DNA of 64,000 bases from DASUPK01 sp963795665 (lineage in GTDB: Bacteria > Actinomycetota > Thermoleophilia > Solirubrobacterales > 70-9), in NCBI GenBank assembly GCA_963795665.1, contig CAWCIP010000002.1:1-64000 (forward strand), in the 5' to 3' direction. Under the pieces are notes generated by a model that did not search any database, was not told the DNA's origin, and saw only the letters and a program-made list of their open reading frames with translations. Of the stretch, positions 16,392 through 25,493 are shown piece after piece. A program made the position numbers and the translations under genes. Each line of letters begins with the position of its first letter. Within the stretch, counting starts at the first letter, position 1.

Positions 16392-16453
16392 GGCTCTCCT
16401 CTCGCCTCTTCGGGGGTGTAACGGACGGCGCGCTCGCGGGACTCGTCGCCGTG

Positions 16454-16960
16454 ATGATCAACCCTAAGCTCATTCCCATCTCCGTAATCGCCGCCGCCGC
16501 GATCGCCGGATGCGGCTCCTCCGACTCGAGTGCCAAGGACGATCCTGCGCCCGTGCCGACGCAGGTGAAATCGACACCGGCCGCGTCAGCGGCCAGCGCC
16601 CGTGGTCCCAAGATCAAGGTGGTGAGCAGCGACTACGGCCGCATCCTGGCCGATGGCCGCGGCAAGGCGCTGTACCTGTTCACCGCCGACAAGGGCAAGG
16701 CGAGCAGCTGCTCGGGGGACTGCGCGACGGCCTGGCCTCCGTACATCGTCAAGTCGAAGCCGGCCGGCGTCTCGGGCGCCAAGCCGGGCAAGGTCGGGAT
16801 CACCCGCCGCGACGACGGAAAGCTGCAGGCCACCTACGCGGGCCACCCCGTCTACTACTACCAGGGCGACAGGGAGCCCGGCCAAGTCCTCTGCCAGGCC
16901 GTCAACGAGTTCGGCGGCTACTGGTACGTGCTGCGCAGCAACGGCAAGGCCGTTCGTTAG
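16454..16960 (+). CDS. Secreted repeat lipoprotein (Lipoprotein_15-type)
   Basis: A 168-aa lipoprotein. The N-terminus MINPKLIPISVIAAAAIAGC carries a lipobox (AIAGC) with the lipidated Cys at residue 20, then a Ser/Asp/Pro-rich linker. Two copies of a repeat follow. The first has GRILADGRGKALYLFTADKG and CSGDCATAWPP; the second has AGHPVYYYQGDREPG and NEFGGYWYVL. This matches the 'secreted repeat of unknown function' family. It is anchored on the outer face of the membrane; the function is unknown. ATG 16454 is preferred to GTG 16451 only by convention. Confidence 0.87.
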   Translation: MINPKLIPISVIAAAAIAGCGSSDSSAKDDPAPVPTQVKSTPAASAASARGPKIKVVSSDYGRILADGRGKALYLFTADKGKASSCSGDCATAWPPYIVKSKPAGVSGAKPGKVGITRRDDGKLQATYAGHPVYYYQGDREPGQVLCQAVNEFGGYWYVLRSNGKAVR

Positions 16961-16983
16961 CCGTACGCGGCATCAATGCGTCG

Positions 16984-18231
16984 CTAGAGGCGCACGAGGT
17001 TCGACGCCTCGATCCCGCGGGTGACGCCGCGGAAGTCGAGGACGAGCGTGGAATCGTCGACCACCTGCTGGTAGTCGATCGACGGGTGAGCGGTGACGAT
17101 GCAGACCAGGTCGGCCGCCCGCAGGGACTCCTCCAGGCCGGCGGAGGAGAGCTCGAGGTCGGGCAGCTCGGCCACGTGTGGGTCGTGGTAAGAGACCTCC
17201 GCGCCCAGGTCCCGCAGCAGCCCGATGATCTTGAGCGCGGGTGACTCGCGGATGTCGCCGACACCGGCCTTGTAGGAGACCCCGAGAAGCAGCACCCTGG
17301 CGCCGTTGGTCGCCTTGCCCGCGTCGTTGAGCGCGCGCTCGATCCGGCGCACGCACCAGTGCGGCTGGTTCTGGTTGATCTTCCCGGCCAGCTCGATGAA
17401 CTCGGTGTAGAAGTCGTGCTCGCGGGCCTTGTAGGAGAGGTAGAACGGGTCGACCGGGAGGCAGTGGCCGCCCATGCCGGGGCCCGGGTCGAAGCGCATG
17501 AAGCCGAAGGGCTTGGAGGCCGCGGCGTCGATCACCTCCCAGACGTCGATCCCGAGCCGCTCGCAGAGCATCGCCATCTCGTTGACGAGCGCGATGTTGA
17601 CCGAGCGGAAGATGTTCTCGAGCAACTTGGAGAGCTCGGCGGCATCCGGGCTGCTCACCTCGATCACCCGGTCGCAGACCAGCTGGTAGAGCTCGACGGC
17701 GCGCTTCGTGGAGGCCTCGTTCACGCCGCCCACGACCTTCGGGGTCGTCCGGATCGTGAAGTCGGTTCGGCCCGGATCGATCCGCTCCGGGGAGAATGCG
17801 AGGTGGAAGTCGCGTCCGGCCGCGAGGCCCGACTCCTCGAGGATCGGCCGCAGTCGCTCGCGCGTGGTCCCGGGATAGGTGGTCGACTCGAGCACGATCA
17901 GCTGACCCTTCTGGAGGACGGCCGCCAGGGAGGTGGCCGCGTCGACCATGTAGCTCAGGTCGGGCTCGCGGGAGTTGGTCAGTGGCGTCGGCACGCAGAG
18001 GATGACCGCGTCGCATGAGCTCAGATCCGGGTAGCGGCTGGTGGCCGTCAGCTTGCCGTCGATGGCGGCCAGGCGCTCGGCGGCGACATCCTCGACGTAG
18101 CTGCGGCCCTCCGCGAGCGCATCCACCTTCCGCGGGTCGGTGTCCAGGCCCACCACCTCATGGCCCTCCTCGGCGAACGCCACAGCGAGCGGCAGCCCCA
18201 CATACCCGAGTCCGACGACTCCGACTCTCAT
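16984..18231 (-). CDS. Nucleotide-sugar dehydrogenase (UDP-GlcNAc/ManNAc/glucose 6-dehydrogenase family)
   Basis: A 415-aa NAD-dependent dehydrogenase that oxidises C6 of a UDP-hexose to a uronic acid. N-terminal Rossmann motif VGVVGLGYVGLPLA. FSPERIDPG is typical of the UDP-N-acetyl-hexosamine branch (WecC/WbpA/TviB). The catalytic Cys257 lies in GMGGHCLPVDPFYL. The C-terminal UDP-binding domain has GVSYKAGVGDIRESPAL. I place the start at ATG 18231, 7 nt downstream of a TAAACT box (18244-18239), rather than the longer basic extension. It opens the polysaccharide locus and would supply a uronate donor. Confidence 0.92.
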   Translation of the reverse strand: MRVGVVGLGYVGLPLAVAFAEEGHEVVGLDTDPRKVDALAEGRSYVEDVAAERLAAIDGKLTATSRYPDLSSCDAVILCVPTPLTNSREPDLSYMVDAATSLAAVLQKGQLIVLESTTYPGTTRERLRPILEESGLAAGRDFHLAFSPERIDPGRTDFTIRTTPKVVGGVNEASTKRAVELYQLVCDRVIEVSSPDAAELSKLLENIFRSVNIALVNEMAMLCERLGIDVWEVIDAAASKPFGFMRFDPGPGMGGHCLPVDPFYLSYKAREHDFYTEFIELAGKINQNQPHWCVRRIERALNDAGKATNGARVLLLGVSYKAGVGDIRESPALKIIGLLRDLGAEVSYHDPHVAELPDLELSSAGLEESLRAADLVCIVTAHPSIDYQQVVDDSTLVLDFRGVTRGIEASNLVRL

Positions 18232-18238
18232 GGGCGCC

Positions 18239-18244
18239 AGTTTA
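18239..18244 (-). promoter_or_regulatory. -10 box, leaderless start
   Basis: TAAACT on the minus strand ends 7 nt before the ATG of the nucleotide-sugar dehydrogenase. There is no Shine-Dalgarno in that gap, so transcription probably begins at or next to the start codon. Confidence 0.4.
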
Positions 18245-18253
18245 GGGACGGAG

Positions 18254-20756
18254 CTATTTGGCGCTGGACGCCGTCTTGCCTTGGGACTTCGAGTTCCCCT
18301 GGGACTTGGCCTGGCCCTGGGAGCCGGCTGCCGTCCCAAATCCGCTTCGGGTGGGCTGCGGGACGCCGATCAGGTGATCGACGAACAGCCCGCAGGCCGA
18401 GCCGGTGGGAACCTCCTTGAACCCGTCCGGGTTGACGGCCGTCAGGTTCCCGATCACGGCCGGCGCGTCCACGCCGATCAGCGCTCTGGAACCAGTTGAC
18501 GTCGTCTGCGGTGACGCTGACCGTAACCGGGCCGCCGCCGCCGGTGATCGTGCCGACCGGCCAGTAGGGGCCCTGATCCGGCCGGTAGGGGATGGCCGCG
18601 TCGACACCGGCGGGCAGATGGACATCGAGTCCGGGCGCCCTGACGCTGACCCCGGTCACCGGGCTGACGTACTGCAGCGAGAGCTCCCAGCGGCCGGCGC
18701 GGCAGCACGATCTGCTGGCTCGCGGTCTCGCCCGGCGCCAGGTTGTTGTCGATCGGGGCCCGCTTGTCGGGCGCCACGCCTCCCTCGTCGAGCGCGCCGC
18801 CGGCGTGCGCCGCCTTCCAGTAGAGGCGCTTGGCGATCACCGTGCGCGGCTGCCAGGTGAGGGCTGTGCCCCCCGCTCGCTGGAACGGGTTCCGAGCTTC
18901 GGCTTGTTGCAGCGCAGAACGCGTCCCGGCCGGGCCTCCTCGAACAGGTTCGCTATCGGCGGCGTCTTGCCCGTTCGCTTCCAGAGCCGGTAGGAGCCGG
19001 TCGAGTCGACAAGCGTCCAGCCGGGTGGGGCCTGGCTCTGGTAAATCGCGCTGGTGGTGACCGCATAGGGGTACTGGTTGAGGACCGTTTGGCGGGCACC
19101 GAGTCGAAGTCGATCGGCAGCCGCTGATCGACTTGGTCCCGCCGAGGGAACGCGGATCTCGGAGTTGAAGGCGGGGCTTGAGACCTCGGCGGTCCGCAGG
19201 CCGTAGTCGGTGAAGCGGTCGCTGGTCAGGGCGAGGACCTTCTGCCCCGCGACCCTGTCCTGGAAGCTGCTCAGCTCCTGCAGGCGGTCGTCGGGCGCGA
19301 CCACGGTGTCGCGCAGCGCCAGGAAGGACGAGTAGCCGGCCAGCGCGACGAAGACGACGGCGAAGATCCGCTTCGGCCAGCCGCCTGCCCGGCGCGAGCA
19401 GGGCGGTCAGGACGAGCAGCATGACGACCGAGGCGGGCACCACGACGGCCTTGGCGAGGACGTAGAGGCCCCCGCTCTCGGGTACTTGGTCGAACAGGTA
19501 GATGAGGATCCCCGAGATCGACCGCGGCCGGGAAGGGCGTAGTCGACGCTTCCCGATCCACCAGACGAGGCCGACGATCAGGCCTGCCATGCCCGATCGC
19601 CCCGAACAGCCAGTAAGGCGTGACGTCATGGGTCCCCAGCAGCCAGCTGCCGCTCGGCCAGATCCCGAGCGTCTCCAGCGGCGAGACGACGTAGCGGAGC
19701 TTGCTGGTGGTGTCGATCACGTTCCCGACCGAGCCGGAGTTGATGAAGTCGATGATCTTCGGGAGCTGGGTGAGCCCGACGAGCACCACGACGATCGCCG
19801 CGGGGATCACGATCGACAGCGAGTCGCGCACGGCCGCCCTCATGCCGTCCGGTCCCTTCTCCGCGCGGATGCGAAGGAGCTGGGCGATCGACCCAGAGCC
19901 CCGCCGTGATCGCCGAGCCAGCCGAACCCCGGGAAGCTGTAGACGGGGATCATCGCCGCCGTGATCAGCGCGAGCCCGATCAGGATCGCGATGCGGCCCT
20001 CGGCGTTCCGCTCGACTTCCCGCAAGCCGAGCGCGAAGGCGATCAGGAACATCCCCGCGATCAGCTCCTTGAAGCCGGCGATGCCGAGGACCGAGGCCGA
20101 TAGGTAGGCGACGGCGACCAGCACGGCGGCCAGCAGCCGCCGACCGCCGGGTAGCTCGCGGAGACGCGCCAAGCGCGGTAATGCCCGTCAGGACCGGGAC
20201 GGCCACCAGGAGACCGAGCCAGCCGTAGAGCGGCTGGGTGCCGAGCACGCTCACCACGGTGCCGACCAGGCTGTGCGGTCCGAGCGGGTAGCCGTTGATG
20301 ATGCTCTGGGGCTGTCGGGCGACTCGGGTCGACGAGGTAGTCGACGTCCACCAGGTGCATCGCCATGTCGTTGTTGAGGCCAACTCCCGGGATGCCGATG
20401 TGCCCGCTGGCGATGAAGGGGAACGAGGCGAGCGAGCCCGGAGAGCAGTGCGATCGGGATGGCGATGCCGACCGCCGGGCCGAGCATCGACTCGGTGCGG
20501 ACGAGGAGGAAGACGATCGACGCGACGAGCAGGATGGCGCAGGCAGGCAATCGAGGTCGCCTCGTCGCCGGGTAGCCGGATCGCGATCGAGCAGACGAGG
20601 ATCAGGGTGGCGAAGCCGACCGCGCCCTCCAGGAAGGATGCGTTGCTGCGGCCGAGCGCGAGCAGTACCGCGCGTCCGACCAAGCAGGGACGCGAGCAGG
20701 ATTATCCCTGCAGAAACGTAGGTTCCGGCGAAGGCGCCCAAGAGGGCGGGAAGCAT
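18254..20756 (-). pseudogene. Multi-pass membrane protein, frame broken about ten times
   Basis: Protein similarity to a single long membrane protein of roughly 830 aa can be followed across all three minus frames. The N-terminus is MLPALLGAFAGTYVSAGIIL at 20756. Hydrophobic segments such as ACAILLVASIVFLLV, AVLVAVAYLSASVLGIAGF and IVIPAAIVVVLVGL follow. An extracytoplasmic C-terminal part has WTLVDSTGSYRLWKRTG and GPYWPVGTITGGGGPVTVSV. It ends with a Gln/Ser/Lys tail (SQGQAKSQGNSKSQGK). The pieces abut without in-frame stops inside them, which favours sequence errors over decay. The layout resembles membrane glycosyltransferase or polymerase-like proteins of polysaccharide loci, but the family is not certain. 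Confidence 0.6.
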
Positions 20757-20779
20757 ATGGAGTCGGGGCGAAACGGGGG

Positions 20780-21793
20780 CTAAGCGCCCAGGCGATCTCG
20801 CTCCGACTCGCCGCGCTCGCGCCCGAGCGTCAGGAACTGGCCGAGCGGATAGCCCCAGCGCAGGCCTCGCAGGACCGCCCAGTCCGAGCGCCGGCGCAGG
20901 GCGTCGACGTGCTCGCGGCGCTCGCGAATCCGCGCCCGGTTCGCGCGGACCCAGCCGTAGCTCTGGCGCTTCGCCCGCAGGAACTTCGGCCCTCGGAGCA
21001 GGCAGTAGCCCCACATCATCAGCTCGCTCAGCGCCAGCAGAGGGGAGAGCGCCAGGCGGGTGCGCCCACGCAGGTCGGCGAGCAGCATCCTCCAGCGGTT
21101 TCTCTCGAGCAGGAAGAGCTTGTGGGGGAACATCGTCAGGTGGTAGTCGTGCGTCACGGTCGATGCCGGCACACACCAGACCTCCTGGCCGGCGATCCGC
21201 AGCAGCCAGGAGAGCTCGACGTCCTCGAAGTAGAGGAAACCGCTCTCGTCCCAGCCACCGAGGTGCTCCAGTAGCGCTTTCCTGATGACGAGCGCGGCGC
21301 CGTGCAGGCCCGTCGCCTCAAAGGGGGCATCCCCGGCGCGCTCGCGGGGCTTCCCCAGCCAGCGGTTGAAGCCGAGGCCCGTCTTGTTGAGGGTCTGCCC
21401 CGCGGCGTTGATCTTGCCCGGATCCGACTCGAGCAGGATCAGCGGGCAGGCGACCCCGGCGTCGGGGGTTGCCTCGAGGAACGAGACCAGCGGGTCGAGC
21501 CAGCCGAGGCTGACCACCACGTCCATGTTCAGCACGGCGAGGTAGGCGCCTCGGGCCTCCGGCAGGGCGAAGTTGACCGCCCCCGCATATCCGCGGTTGG
21601 TCGGTGAGCGGAGCAGCCGGATCGATTCATGCCGATCGGCGAGGGCCTCGGCGATCGCGGGGCTGCCGTCGGAGGAGGCGTTGTCGACGACCAGGATCTC
21701 GGTCTCCGCCTCACCCGTGTGATCGAGCAGGGCGCGGAGGCAGCCCTCGAGCGCGTCCCCGCCGTTGTAGTTGACGACTACGACCGAGACCAG
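20780..21793 (-). CDS. Family 2 glycosyltransferase (rhamnosyltransferase-like)
   Basis: A GT-A enzyme of about 338 aa. The N-terminal VSVVVVNYNGGDALEGCL and ILVVDNASSDGS begin the nucleotide-sugar fold. LNMDVVV provides the metal-binding region, and GLHGAALVIRK with FFYEDVE-like FLYFEDVELSWLLRIAG matches rhamnosyltransferase-type GT2s. The open frame has no ATG, GTG or TTG before these motifs. A CTG at 21793 lies 9 nt behind GAGGAGGA, so I use it; a hidden indel at the 5' end is the alternative. The first canonical start, GTG 21535, would delete the donor-binding fold. It overlaps the end of the upstream GT2 by 16 nt. Confidence 0.8.
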   Translation of the reverse strand: MVSVVVVNYNGGDALEGCLRALLDHTGEAETEILVVDNASSDGSPAIAEALADRHESIRLLRSPTNRGYAGAVNFALPEARGAYLAVLNMDVVVSLGWLDPLVSFLEATPDAGVACPLILLESDPGKINAAGQTLNKTGLGFNRWLGKPRERAGDAPFEATGLHGAALVIRKALLEHLGGWDESGFLYFEDVELSWLLRIAGQEVWCVPASTVTHDYHLTMFPHKLFLLERNRWRMLLADLRGRTRLALSPLLALSELMMWGYCLLRGPKFLRAKRQSYGWVRANRARIRERREHVDALRRRSDWAVLRGLRWGYPLGQFLTLGRERGESERDRLGA

Positions 21794-22983
21794 CGGGTCG
21801 AGTCCTCCTCAGCCACGCGGCTGAGCCGCCCGCTGAAGATCGAGATGAAGAGCACGGCGGAGATCACCTGCAACCCGAGGACGAGGAAGCTGGTCGAGAG
21901 GACCAGTGCGCGGGTGTCGGTGAACGGGTTGTCGCCGGCCCACTGGATCGTCAGTTGGATCAGCTTCGCCAGGGAGCCGAGCATCAGCACGAGCCCGATG
22001 ACCCCGACGGCCAGCCGGAAGCGCACCGAGATCACTCGCAGCAGCCACCACGGCGGCGGCTTGCCCGCCTCCACGCCGTAGAGAGCGGCCGCCACTCCGA
22101 AGATCGTCAGCTGGAAAGCGGCGAGGACCCCGAGGGCGGCGACGATGAAGCTGTGGATGTTCAGCCCGAGGTAGGAGGTTGTGACCGGGCCGCTGCTGAG
22201 AAGGATCGCCCCCGTGACCGAGATCGCCATCAGTACGAGCCCCGGGACGATGAAGGTGATCGTCGGGTTGTAGATCAGCAGCAGCACGATCACTCGGCCG
22301 AGGATCCGCAGGCCGTCCCTGCCCGCGCTGAGCTTCTTCTCGCCCACCCGCGGCAGGTACGAGATCGGGATGGTCGCTTCGCGCAGGCCGCGCGCCTTTG
22401 CCTTGATCCCGATCTCAGTCTCGATGTCGAAGCCGCGTGCCTCGGTTCCCAGGCGGACGGCCTCCGAGCGGCGGATCGCGTAGAGGCCGCTCAGGTGGTC
22501 GCTGCCCTCCAGGCCGTGGCTGACCGCGAGCAGCTTGTTGAACAGCCAGTTCCCGAACCGGTTGACCGCCGGCATGCTCTCGGGCTCCGACTCGCGAACG
22601 CCGCGGACGAGGTCGTTGTCGTCGAGCAGGTCGACCATCTGCTTGATGGCCGGCACCGGGTAGGTGGCGTCGGCGTCCATGATCACCACGTTCTCGCCCT
22701 GCGCCTCGGCGATCCCGGTCCGGATCGCCACCCCCTTGCCCCGGTTCGAGGGGTGCTGCACGAGCCGGACCGGGTAGCGCTCGGCGACGTCGGCGGTGTC
22801 GTCGGTCGAGCCGTCGTCCACCACCAGGACCTCATAGGTCTCGTCGAGGTACTCCCCGAGCTCGGTGAGCACGTGGGGCAGCGCCGCGCCCTCGTTGTAC
22901 GCGGGAAGCACCACGGTCGTGCGGACGACGTCGGCGCTGGGCGCGCTCTCGCCGTCCGCCTTGTGCGAAGCGGTCACCGCCAT
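21778..22983 (-). CDS. Polyprenyl-phosphate glycosyltransferase-like GT2 with C-terminal membrane domain
   Basis: 401 aa. The catalytic part (residues 20-240) has TVVLPAYNEGAALPHVL, LVVDDGSTDDT and VVIMDADATYPV, the last carrying the DxD metal site. This matches the dolichyl/undecaprenyl-phosphate sugar transferases. Four or five hydrophobic helices follow (for example VIVLLLIYNPTITFIVPGLV and LTIFGVAAALYGV). It probably loads a sugar on the lipid carrier at the inner membrane, for use by membrane-bound transferases. ATG 22983. The downstream GT2 starts inside its 3' end. Confidence 0.88.
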   Translation of the reverse strand: MAVTASHKADGESAPSADVVRTTVVLPAYNEGAALPHVLTELGEYLDETYEVLVVDDGSTDDTADVAERYPVRLVQHPSNRGKGVAIRTGIAEAQGENVVIMDADATYPVPAIKQMVDLLDDNDLVRGVRESEPESMPAVNRFGNWLFNKLLAVSHGLEGSDHLSGLYAIRRSEAVRLGTEARGFDIETEIGIKAKARGLREATIPISYLPRVGEKKLSAGRDGLRILGRVIVLLLIYNPTITFIVPGLVLMAISVTGAILLSSGPVTTSYLGLNIHSFIVAALGVLAAFQLTIFGVAAALYGVEAGKPPPWWLLRVISVRFRLAVGVIGLVLMLGSLAKLIQLTIQWAGDNPFTDTRALVLSTSFLVLGLQVISAVLFISIFSGRLSRVAEEDSTRWSRS

Positions 22984-23028
22984 GGGGTAGGGAAGGATAG
23001 GAGCGTGAGACCAAGGAGGTGGGCGGGC

Positions 23029-23559
23029 TCAGCCCGCCTGTTCGCCTGCCGCCTCGCGCGCCTCGAGGATCTCCTCGCGCTCCTTCAGGCGGTTGCGACG
23101 GCGGGTCTCGGCCTCGCGCTGCCGGCGCTCCTCGACGGGGCCCTCGACCTCGAGCGGCGGAACCGGCATCGGCTTGCCCTGCTCATCGAGGGCGACCATC
23201 GTCAGGTAGGCGGTGCTGGTGGCGTGAATCTCACCGGTGACCGCGTTCTCGGCCTCGACCCTGACTCCGACCTCCATGGAGGTGCGCCAGACGGCGTTGA
23301 CGCTGGCGGTGCAACGCAGCAGCTCGCCGACGTAGACCGGGTGCAGGAACGTCATCCGGTCCATCCCGGCAGTCACCACCCGGCAGCCCGAGTGCCTGAT
23401 CGCCGCGATCCCGGCGACCTCGTCGCACATCCGCATCACCACGCCACCGTGAACGGAGCCCGCCGAGTTCGCGTCCTGGATGCTCATCCACCGGATGAGC
23501 TCGGATCGGGACCGTGAGACGGGCTGCGGCCCCTCTCGCTCGGTGGTGGACTCAGCCAT
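23029..23559 (-). CDS. Acyl-CoA thioesterase (hot-dog fold)
   Basis: A 176-aa single hot-dog domain of the acyl-CoA hydrolase group. It shows ANSAGSVHGGVVMRMCDEVAGI, with the Asn/His/Asp-Glu region expected at the active site, and a C-terminal ATSTAYLTMVALDE strand. It hydrolyses acyl-CoA to free acid and CoA; chain preference is unknown. The tail (EERRQREAETRRRNRLKERE) is a charged helix. ATG 23559 lies 7 nt after TAGGAT (23572-23567, minus), again a leaderless pattern. It is the one gene here without an obvious link to polysaccharide synthesis. Confidence 0.87.
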   Translation of the reverse strand: MAESTTEREGPQPVSRSRSELIRWMSIQDANSAGSVHGGVVMRMCDEVAGIAAIRHSGCRVVTAGMDRMTFLHPVYVGELLRCTASVNAVWRTSMEVGVRVEAENAVTGEIHATSTAYLTMVALDEQGKPMPVPPLEVEGPVEERRQREAETRRRNRLKEREEILEAREAAGEQAG

Positions 23560-23596
23560 TCGCGCGATCCTAGTGCCACTACCCTGCGCCCGGACC

Positions 23597-24433
23597 GTGC
23601 CCCGCCACGACGACATCACGGTGGTGATCCCCTGCTTCAACCACGGCCGCTACCTGCTCGAGTCGGTCGAGCGCGCCCTCGACCAGCACGGTGGACCCCC
23701 GAAGGTGATCGTGGTCGACGACGGCTCCACGGATCCGGAGACCGAGAGCGCGCTCGCGGCGCTGCCCGCCGGCGTCGAGCTGATCCGCCAGCGAAACGCC
23801 GGCGTCGCCGCCGCCCGGAACGCGGGTTTCGAGAACTCCGACTCGGATCTGCTGCTGATGGTCGACGCGGACGACCGGCTCACCGTTGACGCAATCGACA
23901 CGCTCCGCCCACCGCTCGAGGCCAACCCGGACGTCGGCTACTGCTATGGCCTGATGAAGCTGATCGGCGCCTGGTCGGGCGTGCTCCGATTTCCGGACTT
24001 CGACCCCTACATCCTGTTGCACCGCTCGATCGCCGGCGCCCAGCTCGGGCTGGTCAGGCGGCGCTGCTGGGAGGACGCCGGCGGCTTCGATCCCGCGATC
24101 GACGGATACGAGGACTGGGACTTCTGCCTGAGCGCCCTGGAGAAGGGCTGGCGGGGACTCCAGATCCCTCAGGTGACGCACGAGTACCGAAAGCACGAGC
24201 GCTCCGGTGAGGAGGGCCACCGCCGCCAGTACCGCCACATCTACCGCCAGCTCCGCCGCAAGCACGCCGGCCTCTTCGCCCGCCGCCGGGAGTTCGCGAG
24301 GGCGACCGACCTCGGCCCGCTCCACCGCTTCGTCTATCGCACGTACTTCGCCTGGCGCCCGGTTCCGGCGAAAGTCGAGAAGGCCCTCTACCGCAACGTC
24401 GTCTTCCGGCGCTCGGGCGCCGCGACCGGATAG
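23597..24433 (+). CDS. Family 2 glycosyltransferase
   Basis: 278 aa. ITVVIPCFNHGRYLLESV, VIVVDDGSTDPET and LLLMVDADDRL give the GT-A fold with its DxD site. GYEDWDFCLSALEKGWRG fits the acceptor/catalytic loop (ED). The protein is soluble, so it acts at the cytosolic membrane face. GTG 23597 lies 11 nt after TACCCT. An in-frame GTG upstream at about 23573 is possible. The donor sugar cannot be told. It is divergent from the thioesterase, with 37 nt between starts. Confidence 0.88.
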   Translation: MPRHDDITVVIPCFNHGRYLLESVERALDQHGGPPKVIVVDDGSTDPETESALAALPAGVELIRQRNAGVAAARNAGFENSDSDLLLMVDADDRLTVDAIDTLRPPLEANPDVGYCYGLMKLIGAWSGVLRFPDFDPYILLHRSIAGAQLGLVRRRCWEDAGGFDPAIDGYEDWDFCLSALEKGWRGLQIPQVTHEYRKHERSGEEGHRRQYRHIYRQLRRKHAGLFARRREFARATDLGPLHRFVYRTYFAWRPVPAKVEKALYRNVVFRRSGAATG

Positions 24434-24442
24434 GAACCACAG

Positions 24443-25192
24443 TTGGACCTGCATCCACTGGCCACCCGCTTCGCTTCAGTGGCCGATGCGTATGAGCGCG
24501 GCCGCCCCGAGTACCGCCCGGCCGTGGTCGGCGCGATGGCGGCGGAGCTCGGGCTCGGCCCAGATGCCGCGGTCCTCGACCTTGCAGCCGGCACCGGAAA
24601 GCTCACACGGGCACTGGTCGCGGCGGGCCTCGACGTGGTGGCCGTGGAGCCTCAGGTTGAGATGCGCGAGAAGCTCGCTGCGCTCGTTGGTCCCGACCGC
24701 GCGCGTGAGGGAGTCGCCGAGTCGATCCCGTTGCCCGACGGCTCGGTCGACGCGGTCACCGTCGCCGACGGCTTCCACTGGTTCGATCACCCCAAGGCGC
24801 TCGCCGAGATCCGTCGCGTGCTGAAGCCGGGCGGAGGGCTGGCTGTGCTGTCGACCTTTCCCGACTGGTCCGGAGCGTCGTGGGCGCACGAACTGGGGAC
24901 GCTGATCCAGGAGATGCGGTCCGCGCATCCCGCTTTCGACGGCCCATGGTGGGGGGACTCGGTGCGGGCGGCGGGCGGTTGGACCGAACCACGCCAGATC
25001 GTCGTCACCGCTCCGGAGCCCGCCCATCCCGAGCGCATCGTCGACTACGTTGCCTCGATCAGCTTCATCGCGGCGCTCCCGGACGAGGAGCGCGTCGCTT
25101 TCCTCGGGCGGGTCGGCTCGCTGGTCGAAGCCGGCAACACGCCCGCCGAGCTCGGTGTCCACGTGTTTCTCGGGCTCACCAGCCCCACCTGA
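24443..25192 (+). CDS. Class I SAM-dependent methyltransferase
   Basis: 249 aa. SAM motif I is VLDLAAGTGKLTRALVAAG, motif II the acidic VVAVEPQVEM. The post-motif region AESIPLPDGSVDAVTVADGF and LKPGGGLAVLS is typical of the UbiE/BioC-like (Methyltransf_11) group. The start AYERGRPEYRPAVV also fits that group. The acceptor is unknown; its place between GT genes suggests glycan O-methylation, but a small-molecule substrate is just as possible. Starts at TTG 24443. Confidence 0.87.
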   Translation: MDLHPLATRFASVADAYERGRPEYRPAVVGAMAAELGLGPDAAVLDLAAGTGKLTRALVAAGLDVVAVEPQVEMREKLAALVGPDRAREGVAESIPLPDGSVDAVTVADGFHWFDHPKALAEIRRVLKPGGGLAVLSTFPDWSGASWAHELGTLIQEMRSAHPAFDGPWWGDSVRAAGGWTEPRQIVVTAPEPAHPERIVDYVASISFIAALPDEERVAFLGRVGSLVEAGNTPAELGVHVFLGLTSPT

Positions 25193-25256
25193 TCGACCTG
25201 TCACAGGCCGGGTGGCCGTTTCGTCTCCCTCTTTGAGAGCGACGAAAGGAGCCGTC

Positions 25257-25476
25257 ATGGAGATCGACGAAAAGGCAAGGCGAAGGGCGGAGGTTGTCGA
25301 CGAAGTCTCGAAGTGGACGGTCGGCGCGGGGATCCTCGTCGTCGCGCTGGCTCCCCTGGCGATCCCGATCCTCGTCCTGACCGCGCGTCGCGCTTCTGCC
25401 CCTGCTGGTGCCGGTGATACCGCTGGCCCTGATCGCGGGGATCGTCTACCTGCCGATTCAGGCTGGTACGCGGTGA
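25257..25476 (+). CDS. Small two-helix membrane protein (one-base shift)
   Basis: ATG 25257 has AAAGGAG 6 nt upstream. The frame gives MEIDEKARRRAEVVDEVSKW, then the hydrophobic helix VGAGILVVALAPLAIPILVL. A shift near 25385 continues a second helix in another frame (VALLPLLVPVIPLALIAGIV then YLPIQAGTR), ending at TGA 25474-25476. Removing one base gives a plausible 72-aa protein with two membrane spans. Without it the frame runs on into polar sequence that looks non-coding. The function is unknown. Confidence 0.6.
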
Positions 25477-25493
25477 TTCGAAAGCGCCGGTCG

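Noticed and set aside
16379..16453. Longer start of the repeat lipoprotein
   Set aside because: The additional 25 residues would bury the lipobox signal peptide, which begins properly at ATG 16454.
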